Origin: an uncultured delta proteobacterium
Lineage (GTDB): Bacteria; Desulfobacterota; Desulfobulbia; Desulfobulbales; Desulfocapsaceae
Direction of reading: 5' to 3'
Length of the DNA stretch: 34,132 bases
NCBI GenBank assembly: GCA_903875445.1
Contig: CAIQWD010000046.1
Coordinates: forward strand, 1 to 34,132
The notes under the pieces were generated by a model. That model was not told where the DNA came from, made no database searches, and saw nothing but the letters and a program-made list of their open reading frames with translations. Position numbers and translations under genes: made by a program. How positions within the stretch are numbered: position 1 is the stretch's first letter; each line of letters opens with the position of its first letter. Below are positions 8,047-16,312 of the stretch, one piece after another.

Positions 8047-8858
8047 GAAAGGTCCTCCAATACTGTCTGGGTGGTCTTTGGATAGCCCATAGTCTTTCTG
8101 CCACCGACCCATTTTCGATAGACAATTCGGGAGCCATGCCCCTGCACTGCCAGGGATGCGGAGTAGCCTGGAATCACAGGAAGATCGAACAGTTCCCAGC
8201 TTTTCACCTCAGCCGGCGAAGCGGAACAGTCCAGCAGGGCGGCCGGTTCGCCGGGAAGCAGGCTGACCTCAAAACCGGCGGGGTCCTGCAAGAGGCCGAT
8301 ACCCTTGCCTTTGAGGAACGCCTCTTTTCTCGTCCAGCACCGGAAAAAGGTTTCGATGTAAGCGCTGCCGAACAGAGTCGAGAGGCTTGCGTTTTCCTTC
8401 GCGGAGAAATACCTGCGGGCGATCTCCGAAACTACCGGATTCGGTTCGATGCATTCAAGATCGACGCCGATTTCCATGCCGTCCGCTATCGCTACCAGTG
8501 CCAGGTCCTGCGAGCGGCTCAGGCTAAAGCGGATGTCCGGATCGTTCAGAGAGGCCGCCAGATACGGTTTTCCGAAGCTTCCCGGGGAAAACTGCAGGCA
8601 CCTCGGATCCTTGTCCAGATAGCTTGCCAATATCTCTTTGAGCATTCCATGGGCCACCGTATAGCATCTGCGATCACGCTCGAAATGGAATCGGCAGGCT
8701 CGCCGCTTCTCGTCCTTCGAAAGAGTGTCTTGCAACCGAGACGAACCACCCTCACCCGCGGTAAGGCAACATTCCCATACATGGACCTCCCGCCCATCCA
8801 TCATCCCTTTACCGAACAGGCCACACGGATTTCCTGGCGGAAAACTATACCCCGACAT
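8031..8858 (-). CDS. 4'-phosphopantetheinyl transferase, Sfp type
   Basis: This enzyme moves phosphopantetheine from CoA onto the carrier-protein serine of the neighbouring synthetase. Recognised elements are FGKPYL (95-100), FSLSRSQDLALVA (111-123; the usual SHS reads SRS), IGVDLE with Mg-binding Asp133 and Glu135, and WTRKEAFLKGKGIGL (175-189) with Glu179. These define the two-domain Sfp/Gsp class, and the length of 275 residues is slightly long for it. The start may be one of the ATG pair at 8804/8801, preceded by AAAGGG, which would remove an atypical 18-residue leader; the first ATG overlaps the synthetase stop by 14 bp. Its place in the operon strongly suggests it activates the carrier domain encoded just upstream. 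Confidence 0.92.
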   Translation of the reverse strand: MSGYSFPPGNPCGLFGKGMMDGREVHVWECCLTAGEGGSSRLQDTLSKDEKRRACRFHFERDRRCYTVAHGMLKEILASYLDKDPRCLQFSPGSFGKPYLAASLNDPDIRFSLSRSQDLALVAIADGMEIGVDLECIEPNPVVSEIARRYFSAKENASLSTLFGSAYIETFFRCWTRKEAFLKGKGIGLLQDPAGFEVSLLPGEPAALLDCSASPAEVKSWELFDLPVIPGYSASLAVQGHGSRIVYRKWVGGRKTMGYPKTTQTVLEDLSCRTE

Positions 8859-11499
8859 CTCGCAGCTCTTTATTTATTTTGTCTGCCAAAACTCGCACAT
8901 GCGGCTCTTTCAGGATCTGGGCATGATGCCCGGGAACCGGATACACATCGATATGCTTGGCGAATTTCCGCCACTCCTCATCCAGTTTTAGGGGTCGCAA
9001 CAGTTTCTGACCCCTGGCCCGATAAAAAGCGATGCGTCCCCGGTACGGCTTGACTCGGTAGCCATTCAACCATGCGGAAATCTTTTGCAGATACCTGCCA
9101 ACTATATAAAAGGGGTCGGAGGTTTCTTCCACATGGAGTCCGAGAGCTTTGCGCAAGACGAGGTTCAGTTGCGCGGCTCTGTGCTCGGTACCACGCCAGT
9201 AGTAATACAGCCAGTAAGGGAAATTCATGCAGGCACGCGCTATGGCGGCCAGTTTCCCGCCTCCTTCTTCACCGCCAGGAACGGGACAGGGGGAGTCAAT
9301 CATGGCCAGCAGCTGGATAGGCAAGTCCATGTCTAACAGTTGCCTGCCGGCCTCGAAAGCCACCACTCCCCCCGAGGAATAACCTATCAAAATAAACGGG
9401 CCGGACGGCGAGACCGTTCGCATGATGTCGATACTCCTTGTCGCCATCGCCTCCAAGGTCATGCTGAGCACCGCATCAGAACTCTCGATGCAGAAGACCG
9501 GGTATTCCGGGTCGATGTGATCAACCAGTTCCCTGAACCAGAGAACGCTGTCTGCTATGGGAGCAATACAGAACAGCGGAAGGCGCGACCCGTCCGGCCG
9601 GATGGGAACCAGACTGACTGCGGTTGCCGTTCCTTTGTCATGTATTTGCGCCTCCACGGTCCGGGCGAGCAGTTCTATGGTCGGCGCCTGCAGGAGGACG
9701 GAAGGAGAGATTCTTACTTCGAATACCTTTCCAATCTCAGCGAAGAGCTGGAAAGCGCGCAGGGAATGCCCACCGAGGTCAAAAAAATTGTCCGTCACAC
9801 CCACTTCATCAAGCTCCAGTACCTTACACCAGATGTCCGCCAGCCTTCGTTCCATGTGGTTTCGCGGGCCGAGTAAGGAGCTGGTGGGCTTTGTCCGACT
9901 GGAATCGGCCAGCGACAAGGCGCCTCGATCCACTTTGCCGTTGGGGTTGAGCGGCAAGGCGTCGACAAAGACGAATTCCGCTGGAATCATATAATCGGGA
10001 AGTCTGTGCCGAAGAAAGTCCCGCAGCGATGCTTCCGACGGCGGGACGTCCTTACCTGCTACCACATAGGCCACCAGGAACTGTTCCCCACCCCTCTCCT
10101 CCCGTGCCAGGGCCACTGCCTCCTTGATCGATTCCAGTCCGAGCAGGCAGGTTTCGATCTCGGCCACCTCTATGGTGAGCCCCCTGATCTTGACGCGGAA
10201 ATCCTTTCTCCCCAGGTGTTCAAGGAGACCGTCCCGGCCGATGCGTCCAAGGTCGCCGGATCGGTACCGGCGCAGTCCCGAGCCGTCCGGGTCCTGCACG
10301 AAGGCCACCTTGGTCAGGTCCGGTTGCCCCCAGTAGCCGGGGCTCAGATACCTGCTCCTGAGTACGATTTCGCCTGTCTGGCCAACTTCGGCCTGTTGCC
10401 CGTCCTCATCGACGATCGTTACCTCCACCCCATCCCCCGGATAGCCGGCGAGAATCTTACCGGGCGGGACCGGGCTGTTTTGGTGGATAAAGTTCCGGGC
10501 GACAACGCTTGCTTCGGTAAAAGCCAGATGGTTGACCAGGATGCACTCCCGGTCAAAATGCCTTTGGAAAAGCTCGACGTCCCGGTCGAACACCGGCTCC
10601 CCTCCCAGATCGATGGCGCGCAGCCGCGGGAACCGCTCCGCTCCGGAAAGACCGGCGACGAGATGGCGGAACAGGGTCGGAACGGAGTGGTAGATGGTTA
10701 TTTGTTCCTCGTTAAGCCATTTGGCCAGAGCAACACTCCCCTCTTCCCGAACATCGTAAAGACAGACCGCGGCGCCGTTGAGCAAGGCACCGTATATGTC
10801 CATAAGCGAGGCGCTGAAGCTGAAGGAAGGGAGCAGCGAGAGGCGGTCGGTGGCAGAGAGCGAAAGGCCGCTGCTGTAACTGCGGATGAAGTGCAGCAGG
10901 TTGCAATGCGTCTGCATCACCCCCTTCGGTTGCCCGGTGGAGCCGGAGGTGTAGATGATGTAGGCGAGAGCCTCGGGTGCAACGGCAAAGCCAGGTTTCC
11001 CATCCGGGAAAGCGCTATCAATCGCATCGATGTCGAGCACCGGGCATTTCCCACAGGCAAGGTCCGCTGCAAGCCCCACGGTTTCCTTTTCGGTAAGGAT
11101 CAGGTCCGCTCGGGAGTCTTCCAGGATATAAGCCGTTCTGGCCCTGGGGTAAGAAGGGTCGAGAGGGATGTAGGCCTTACCGCTTTTCAAGACGCCGAGC
11201 ATGGCGGCAAGCGCCTGCGGCCGATGGCGAAAGAGAAGCGCGATCCGTCCGTGATCCGCACCTGCGAGGGTGCTTACGGAACCGGCAATGCGGTTCGCTG
11301 TCCTGTTCAGGCTGTCATAGGTAATGTCCCGCCCTTGACCCCGAACTGCCGTTTTCGACGGGTAGAGCGCCGCCACCTTCTCAAAGCACGCCGGCACCGA
11401 CTGGTTGAGCTGTTCAAGAGGAAACCCACAGGCCGATCCAGTGCCGGGGACATGAGGGGCGGAGGGTGGCAACGGCAGGCCGGTTTGTTGCTCCAACAT
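8845..11499 (-). CDS. Monomodular NRPS-like enzyme: adenylation-carrier-thioesterase (A-T-TE)
   Basis: This 884-residue protein has no condensation domain. The A domain is at about 35-530: A3 IIYTSGSTGQPKGV at 181-194, A7 YRSGDLGRIGRDG at 412-424, A8 HLGRKDFRVKIRG at 428-440, and A10 NPNGKVDR with catalytic Lys522. The carrier is at about 545-620, DNFFDLGGHSL with phosphopantetheine Ser579. The type I thioesterase is at about 638-880, GYSSGG with nucleophile Ser708 and GHH at 857-859. By hand alignment to GrsA, the residue equivalent to Asp235, which grips the alpha-amino group, is Ser229. The A5 motif, usually YGPTE, is LAFTE. Both point to an unusual, probably non-alpha-amino acid substrate. 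The ATG at 11499 overlaps the previous stop as TAATG with AAGGAG just upstream; a longer in-frame start to 11661 lies inside the previous gene and is rejected. Confidence 0.93.
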   Translation of the reverse strand: MLEQQTGLPLPPSAPHVPGTGSACGFPLEQLNQSVPACFEKVAALYPSKTAVRGQGRDITYDSLNRTANRIAGSVSTLAGADHGRIALLFRHRPQALAAMLGVLKSGKAYIPLDPSYPRARTAYILEDSRADLILTEKETVGLAADLACGKCPVLDIDAIDSAFPDGKPGFAVAPEALAYIIYTSGSTGQPKGVMQTHCNLLHFIRSYSSGLSLSATDRLSLLPSFSFSASLMDIYGALLNGAAVCLYDVREEGSVALAKWLNEEQITIYHSVPTLFRHLVAGLSGAERFPRLRAIDLGGEPVFDRDVELFQRHFDRECILVNHLAFTEASVVARNFIHQNSPVPPGKILAGYPGDGVEVTIVDEDGQQAEVGQTGEIVLRSRYLSPGYWGQPDLTKVAFVQDPDGSGLRRYRSGDLGRIGRDGLLEHLGRKDFRVKIRGLTIEVAEIETCLLGLESIKEAVALAREERGGEQFLVAYVVAGKDVPPSEASLRDFLRHRLPDYMIPAEFVFVDALPLNPNGKVDRGALSLADSSRTKPTSSLLGPRNHMERRLADIWCKVLELDEVGVTDNFFDLGGHSLRAFQLFAEIGKVFEVRISPSVLLQAPTIELLARTVEAQIHDKGTATAVSLVPIRPDGSRLPLFCIAPIADSVLWFRELVDHIDPEYPVFCIESSDAVLSMTLEAMATRSIDIMRTVSPSGPFILIGYSSGGVVAFEAGRQLLDMDLPIQLLAMIDSPCPVPGGEEGGGKLAAIARACMNFPYWLYYYWRGTEHRAAQLNLVLRKALGLHVEETSDPFYIVGRYLQKISAWLNGYRVKPYRGRIAFYRARGQKLLRPLKLDEEWRKFAKHIDVYPVPGHHAQILKEPHVRVLADKINKELRDVGV

Positions 11500-12764
11500 T
11501 ACTCCTTTGCCCTGGTCCGCCAGAGGCTCTGCGCCAATTCGTCGGTCGGGTCCTCGGGGATCCAACCGTCGGCCGAGGCCTTGAGGCGATGCGCCCTTCG
11601 CGGCATGATGGACGGTGCGCGGTCCCGGCCGGTAATATTTATCACTACCGTTTCTTCGCACGGGAAATTGCCGCTGCGCACCAGCTTGATTAGACCGGCA
11701 AGGGCCGCGGCGGCGGAGAAACAGGGTTTAACACCTTCCAATTCCTCGACCATACGTCGTGCTTCCCGTATTTCCCCTTCACTGACGGCAGTAAAGGTCC
11801 CTTTACTGGCGATGACCAGCTCGCGCACATAAGGATAGACCTTGGTTGGATCTCCACGGAGAATTGCCTTGGCGATGCCGCCCGGTCTCCGGACGATGTC
11901 TTCCGGGCGGATCTGCTGCGAATCCGCTTCATGAGCACAAACCATGGGGGAACAGGTATCCTGCTGGACACAGAGCAGGCGGGGAAGACGCGGAATGCGA
12001 CCCAGGCTGAGGAGTTCCCGGGCACCCTTGAAGGTACCGTAGACACCCATGGCGCTGGAAACCGCCTGCACATACCAGTCGATAGGTCTCGGCACTTGCT
12101 CGGCGGCCTCAAGAAAGGCAAGCTTCAAACCTTCGCGCCGGGCCGGGTTGAAAAACCCCCTTTCGGAGGTCACACCGCGCATCTGCGCGAAGGCCCCGGC
12201 GCACTTGAAGGCATCGACGAAACTTGCATCCCGTAAAACGAACGGCACCACTTGATCGTTCTCTGGATAGTCAACGCGATCCCAGAAATCCTCAGCCGTG
12301 AACAGATAGAGCCGGCAGCCTGGGAATCGGGCAATGGCATGGGCATAGGAAGAGGAACTGTTGCCGGTCGAGGAGGTACAGAACTCACGAATGCCACATT
12401 CCCACATAAAGGCCAGAGCCACCGCCGCCATCCTGTCCTTGGTGCTTCCTGTCGGCAGAGATGTTTCATCCTTCAGGTACAGCCACGGCATGCCGAGCCG
12501 TGCACCCAGGTTCCTGGCGTGTATGCAGGGCGTCCTCTCCATATGCTGCGGCAGGAGGTTGGCCGGATCGACGATGGGCAGAAGATCGAAAAACCGCTCC
12601 AGCGGGTTCAGGGAGTCGTAGAAAACCACCCGTTCCAGGTCGTACTCCACGTCGATCATCCCGCCACATGTATCGCAGAAGGTGTTGAAGCGGTGGCCGA
12701 ACACCTTGCCGCACTTCACACAGTACTGCAGTAGCGACGATTTCGAACCAGATGGCGATTTCAT
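11499..12764 (-). CDS. Threonine-synthase-like PLP enzyme (fold type II)
   Basis: This 421-residue cytoplasmic PLP enzyme has an N-terminal Zn-ribbon-like part with C15xxC18 and C30xxC33. KDETSLPTGSTKDRMA follows with Schiff-base Lys109, and STGNSSSSYA (132-141) binds the PLP phosphate. These features fit the threonine synthase/cysteate synthase branch, which perform beta- or gamma-replacement on phosphorylated or activated hydroxy amino acids. In housekeeping threonine synthase the lysine motif is normally PTGSFKDRG and the gene sits with thrA/thrB. Here it sits between a LarA-like gene and an NRPS gene, so a specialised role making or modifying an unusual building block is more likely. The substrate is unknown. 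The gene begins 34 bp after the LarA-like stop and overlaps the synthetase start (TAATG). Confidence 0.87.
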   Translation of the reverse strand: MKSPSGSKSSLLQYCVKCGKVFGHRFNTFCDTCGGMIDVEYDLERVVFYDSLNPLERFFDLLPIVDPANLLPQHMERTPCIHARNLGARLGMPWLYLKDETSLPTGSTKDRMAAVALAFMWECGIREFCTSSTGNSSSSYAHAIARFPGCRLYLFTAEDFWDRVDYPENDQVVPFVLRDASFVDAFKCAGAFAQMRGVTSERGFFNPARREGLKLAFLEAAEQVPRPIDWYVQAVSSAMGVYGTFKGARELLSLGRIPRLPRLLCVQQDTCSPMVCAHEADSQQIRPEDIVRRPGGIAKAILRGDPTKVYPYVRELVIASKGTFTAVSEGEIREARRMVEELEGVKPCFSAAAALAGLIKLVRSGNFPCEETVVINITGRDRAPSIMPRRAHRLKASADGWIPEDPTDELAQSLWRTRAKE

Positions 12765-12798
12765 GTAAACTTCTCTCTCCCTATCCTACTCATGATGC

Positions 12799-14121
12799 TC
12801 AAATAAAAGCCCCACCCAAATGGCCGGATGCGGCGATACAGGACGTTTTATCCGATAGGGCCGCGCACATTACGTTGGCATGGGGCACTACGGCATAACT
12901 GAACTCTCCGGAAAACCTCTGCAGTATCCAGTCGATTCCTTCTTCGATGGAGGCAATCGGAGACAAGCCCAACCCCGCGACCGTATCGCCCGGAAGGGCA
13001 CTGAGCATGGCCACATCGGCGTTGCCGACCAGGCGGCGCAGCATCAGGGAGTTATGTCCGGTGAGGTTGTAACATGCGCGTACTGCTTTATCAAGTTCTT
13101 CATCCGACTTCATTTTGGCCCACTCCAAAAAGCCGGGGTGGATGCCTCCGGCGCACTCCGCCAGCCAGAGGATCGCCCCGCCGGGGCGGACGATCTCCTG
13201 GATATTAAAGGCTGCTTTTAACGACTGCATGAAGTTGGAGTCGTAGGGGCGCCCGCCGGCGCTGGTTATTACCAGATCCACCGGCTCAGGCACCCGCACC
13301 CGAAGCATCTCCTCCGCCTTGCGGCATCCCTCTTCATGGGCCGCGACGAAATCCCCGGCAACAGCGGCAACCAGGCGGTGGTCCGTGTCGAGTATGGTGT
13401 TGAGGCAAAATTCCGGATTCACCATGCGGGTGCCTTCCAGCATGTCCAGATGCACCGGATTTGCCGTCAGGGAACACAAACCGGCCTCGGGGTGTAAGCC
13501 TTGCTCCATCCCGAGAGTCAGCCGGTGGTTCTGGGTAATTGTAGCGAATCCGGCAACGCCGGGGATGAGGGCCTTTCGCCCACCGCTGAAACCGGCAAAA
13601 TAATGGGGTACGATACGGCCGGTCAACACCCGGACATCGGCCTCCAGCACCTTGCGATTTATCCAGACCGGGGTGCCGAAGCTGGTTGTCCCCAGATGGC
13701 AAAGGGCTTCGTCGTCGCGGCAGTCATGACCGCAACAGCGAATCCGAGAGATAATCTCGCTACCGAGCAGTGCCAGCATATCGCTTTCGAAGTGCTGTTC
13801 ATGGGTGCCGTCGGCAAGGAACAGAGTGATGTCTTCATCCGCGAGACCGGCCCTGTTCAACTCCGCCACCAAGGCGGGTACGTAATCATGGGCGGCGGCG
13901 CGGCGCGCCTTGCCCGGGATCAGTATTGCCGCCGTTTTCTTTCCCCGGGCGATCTCATGCAGCGGCGGCGAACCGATAGGGTGCGCCAGGCTGTCGCTGA
14001 GCAACCGCCCGGCAGAGACTGCAGGCGGAACTGTTTTCGGTTCCAAAAAACCGGTAAACCTTCCACGGGGAAGGCTGAATGCAAGCTTTTCTTTACCGTA
14101 GGCCAGGATGAATTCTTCCAT
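12799..14121 (-). CDS. LarA-like nickel-pincer 2-hydroxyacid racemase/epimerase
   Basis: This 440-residue protein belongs to the lactate racemase (LarA) superfamily. These enzymes move a hydride at the alpha carbon of 2-hydroxyacids using a nickel-pincer nucleotide tethered to a lysine. The signature PHYFAGFSGGRKALIPG places His173 and Lys183 with the same 10-residue spacing as LarA His174/Lys184. TITQNH gives His199 (LarA His200), and ADGTHEQH gives His107. The loop that in LarA carries Asp72 and Arg75 reads IPGKARR here: the Arg is kept but Asp appears to be Gly70. Substrate specificity may therefore differ from lactate. No larB, larC or larE cofactor genes are in the window, so cofactor synthesis must be encoded elsewhere. 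It is the second gene of the operon, 13 bp after the GT2 gene. Confidence 0.9.
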   Translation of the reverse strand: MEEFILAYGKEKLAFSLPRGRFTGFLEPKTVPPAVSAGRLLSDSLAHPIGSPPLHEIARGKKTAAILIPGKARRAAAHDYVPALVAELNRAGLADEDITLFLADGTHEQHFESDMLALLGSEIISRIRCCGHDCRDDEALCHLGTTSFGTPVWINRKVLEADVRVLTGRIVPHYFAGFSGGRKALIPGVAGFATITQNHRLTLGMEQGLHPEAGLCSLTANPVHLDMLEGTRMVNPEFCLNTILDTDHRLVAAVAGDFVAAHEEGCRKAEEMLRVRVPEPVDLVITSAGGRPYDSNFMQSLKAAFNIQEIVRPGGAILWLAECAGGIHPGFLEWAKMKSDEELDKAVRACYNLTGHNSLMLRRLVGNADVAMLSALPGDTVAGLGLSPIASIEEGIDWILQRFSGEFSYAVVPHANVMCAALSDKTSCIAASGHLGGAFI

Positions 14122-14134
14122 CGCCGTCCCCTCC

Positions 14135-15064
14135 TTATTCTGAAACGGTCTTTGGCGATATTTTGCCCGGCACCATCATCTGTGCCAAGGCTTCTATCGC
14201 AAATCCAAGAGTGTTTACCAGCAACCAGAGCAGCAACAGGAACAACTTCCGCAAAGGACCGTTGATACCCCTTTCACCGCGGGACTGGTGATAGGACAAA
14301 GTGAGCACTCTGCCGTAGAAGCCGGCATCGGGGCTGTAACCTCCTGAACCGCGGAGAGCCCGTGCCCTGTAGAAACGGAAAGCGCCGCGACCATAGTTGA
14401 AGTGTTGCCGGCAAAAAGAGAAAAAAGAGAGGTTGTTGGCGTGGTAGACAATTGCCCTTGGGGCATAGATCATGCGGCGGGCGAGATGAAGCCAGCGGTC
14501 ACAAAACTCGCGATCTTCCGAGACAAGAAAGTTCGAGTCAAAACAGCCGACTGCCCGAAAAGCCTCCGCCGGGACGGCGAGGTTGTTGGAGGCGAAAAAA
14601 CTTGCCAGCTCGGGATTATCGTTATAATATCGGTAGGTTTCATCGATAATCATCTGGCTGAAGGCCGAGAAGGGGTTTCTATCCAGTCCATTCAGCGTTC
14701 GGCCACCAATGGCATGATCCGGCCTTCTTGCGAAACCGTCGGCAAGTTCGTTGAGCCAGTCCGGGGCTGGATAGCAGTCGTCGTCGATAAAAGCGAGATA
14801 CTCTCCTCTAGCCTGCGCCGCACCCTTGTTGCGCGCAGCTGCAGGTCCGCTGTTCGGCTGACGCAACAAACGCGCATCCAGCCTGTCTCGCACGGAATCG
14901 ACAATTCCTTCTAAAGAGGTATGGCTGCCGTCATCCACCACGATAACCTCAAAGCGATCTCGCGGGTAATTCAGACCGGCAAGAGCTTCCAAAGAGACGA
15001 ACAACTGGTCTTGCCGATTATATGTTGGAATGATGATGGAAAAAAAAGGCAAGGGGCTTACCAT
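14135..15064 (-). CDS. Family 2 glycosyltransferase, probably membrane-associated
   Basis: This is a 309-residue GT2 enzyme. SIIIPTYNRQDQL (9-21) is the nucleotide-sugar opening and VVDDGS (42-47) follows. QPNSGPAAARNKGAAQARGE (69-88) is the acceptor-side loop and AFIDDDC (91-97) carries the metal-binding acidic triad. A long hydrophobic segment near the C-terminus (KLFLLLLWLLVNTLGFAI, about 274-292) should anchor it in the inner membrane, as in O-antigen and capsule transferases. It is the first gene of the minus-strand operon. The ATG at 15064 is preceded by AAGAGAT, and a strong inverted repeat sits just upstream in the leader. Sugar specificity is unknown. Confidence 0.92.
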   Translation of the reverse strand: MVSPLPFFSIIIPTYNRQDQLFVSLEALAGLNYPRDRFEVIVVDDGSHTSLEGIVDSVRDRLDARLLRQPNSGPAAARNKGAAQARGEYLAFIDDDCYPAPDWLNELADGFARRPDHAIGGRTLNGLDRNPFSAFSQMIIDETYRYYNDNPELASFFASNNLAVPAEAFRAVGCFDSNFLVSEDREFCDRWLHLARRMIYAPRAIVYHANNLSFFSFCRQHFNYGRGAFRFYRARALRGSGGYSPDAGFYGRVLTLSYHQSRGERGINGPLRKLFLLLLWLLVNTLGFAIEALAQMMVPGKISPKTVSE

Positions 15065-15074
15065 CTTATCTCTT

Positions 15075-15102
15075 GAAGATGAGGTAAAACCATCTCATCT
15101 TC
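15075..15102 (-). promoter_or_regulatory. Perfect 9-bp inverted repeat in the leader of the minus-strand operon
   Basis: gaagatgag at 15075-15083 pairs exactly with ctcatcttc at 15094-15102 across a 10-nt loop. Its edge lies 11 nt upstream of the GT2 start codon, close to the ribosome site. It could fold in the mRNA and limit translation, or act as a repressor operator. It lacks the GC-rich stem and T-run expected of a terminator. Confidence 0.45.
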
Positions 15103-15144
15103 CAAAAATTTGACAAGGGAAATGGCGATAATGAAACAAATATG

Positions 15145-15172
15145 ACTATATACACATTTACCCCTCTTGCAG
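15145..15172 (-). promoter_or_regulatory. Weak candidate sigma-70 promoter for the minus-strand operon
   Basis: On the minus strand CTGCAA (15172-15167) and TATAGT (15150-15145) are separated by 16 bp. The -10 is good (5 of 6) and the -35 poor. It would give a leader of roughly 70 nt that includes the inverted repeat at 15075-15102. Confidence 0.25.
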
Positions 15173-15367
15173 AAGATTTACAGCTAAAGAAGATTTGATT
15201 ACCTAAGAGACGTTGACTTGTCAATCAGAAAAGGGGCGGATCAGGCCAAGGAGACGCTGTGATCTTGCCACCTGAAATCGGTCCGGTATCAGGGAATAAT
15301 TTGATTGTGAAGATAGGTTTTAAGGGGTAGTTTACTGCCCTTCTGGCAAATAGAGCGGAGGATATGG

Positions 15368-16312
15368 GTGAGCAGAATGGGGATATGGGGTGCTGTGGAA
15401 GGGTTTTTTCGACGTCAAAAAAGTGAGGATCGATCCGCAGCCAACCCGGATTTCGCCGACCTTCTTGGTATGACGACACCAATGGAGCGTGCCTGGCTGT
15501 GGCGATACGGGCGCCGCCAATTTACCGGCAAGGGTGCTGTGGTCGACCTGGGGTGTTGGCTTGGTTCCACGACAATCCCGTTGGTCGACGGGTTGAGAGG
15601 GAACGCAAATTTCCGGCGACTGGGGTTGCCTGTGCACGTATACGACTCGTTTGTCTGGGAGTCCTGGATGGATCGGGTCGTTGTCGGGACCGAACTTGCC
15701 GGTCGGTTTCAACCGGGAGACAGTTTTCAATGTGAGTTTGCGCTGCGAGCAAAAGCCTATGCCTCTGAGCTGGAGGTGCACGCAGGGGATCTCGCCGCCA
15801 TTGGCTGGTGCGGCGGCGCTATCGAGTTCCTTCTCGTCGATGCGATGAAATCCTGGGAACTGGCCCGCGCGACGCTACGGCTTTTCTATCCCCATTTGAT
15901 CCCCGGTACGAGCGTCGTTTTTCATCAGGATTTTTGCCACTATTACACCTACTGGATTCATCTGCTGCAATTCCGTCTTCGTAAGTGGTTTGCCTTCCAG
16001 GAGGATGTGCCATCAAGCTCCAGCACGGCCTTCCGGAACACTGGCCGGATTCCATCGGAATTGCTGAACAGGGAATGGGCGAAGGCGGACTTCTCAAGTG
16101 CCGAGGTGGAGGAGGCGTTTGCCTACTCGCTGGAATTCGTTCGAGTTGAGAACCGAGAAGCGGTGCAGGCGGCCAAGATCATGTGTCTGGCCGACTTGGG
16201 TTTCATCGATTTGGCGCGCACCGAACTGGACGGGGCGCGGGCCATGGGCTGCAATCAATACGATATGCAGATGGTGGGGGCTCTTCCGGGCTTGGGAGCG
16301 GCAGCGAGATGA
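15368..16312 (+). CDS. Class I methyltransferase-like protein of the glycan cluster
   Basis: This is a 314-residue protein. GAVVDLGCWLGSTTIPLVDG (about 56-75) looks like the glycine-rich SAM-binding motif I of Rossmann methyltransferases. EFLLVDAMKSWE at about 152-163 and TSVVFHQDFCHYYTYWIH at about 182-199 fit the later strands, reminiscent of TylF/macrocin-type O-methyltransferases in which acidic residues bind a metal. The C-terminal 80 residues are helical and may form a repeat-like tail. The start is GTG 15368, chosen because GGAGG (15357-15361) lies 6 nt upstream; an in-frame ATG at 15377 is poorly spaced. It opens the plus-strand cluster and overlaps the GT4 gene by ATGA. The methyl acceptor is unknown; sugar methylation is an inference from context. 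Confidence 0.7.
   Translation: MSRMGIWGAVEGFFRRQKSEDRSAANPDFADLLGMTTPMERAWLWRYGRRQFTGKGAVVDLGCWLGSTTIPLVDGLRGNANFRRLGLPVHVYDSFVWESWMDRVVVGTELAGRFQPGDSFQCEFALRAKAYASELEVHAGDLAAIGWCGGAIEFLLVDAMKSWELARATLRLFYPHLIPGTSVVFHQDFCHYYTYWIHLLQFRLRKWFAFQEDVPSSSSTAFRNTGRIPSELLNREWAKADFSSAEVEEAFAYSLEFVRVENREAVQAAKIMCLADLGFIDLARTELDGARAMGCNQYDMQMVGALPGLGAAAR

Larger units (their letters stand above)
15065..15367. other. Divergent intergenic control region
   Basis: This region separates the minus-strand NRPS/LarA operon from the plus-strand polysaccharide cluster. It contains a perfect 9-bp inverted repeat next to the GT2 start, a weak sigma-70-like promoter facing left, and a short palindrome ttgacttgtcaa at 15213-15224 near the centre that could be an operator. 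I could not identify a convincing promoter facing right. Confidence 0.45.

Noticed and set aside
8136-9053. 305-codon plus-strand open frame opposite the phosphopantetheinyl transferase
   Set aside because: Antisense to a gene with clear Sfp motifs; composition is that of a shadow frame.
10006-11832. Long plus-strand open frame (608 codons) opposite the NRPS-like gene
   Set aside because: It is antisense to a gene with complete A, T and TE motifs and has no recognisable domain. It is a shadow frame in GC-rich DNA.
15110-15129. TTGACA (15110) with GATAAT (15124) as a rightward promoter
   Set aside because: The spacer is only 8 bp, far too short for a sigma-70 promoter.
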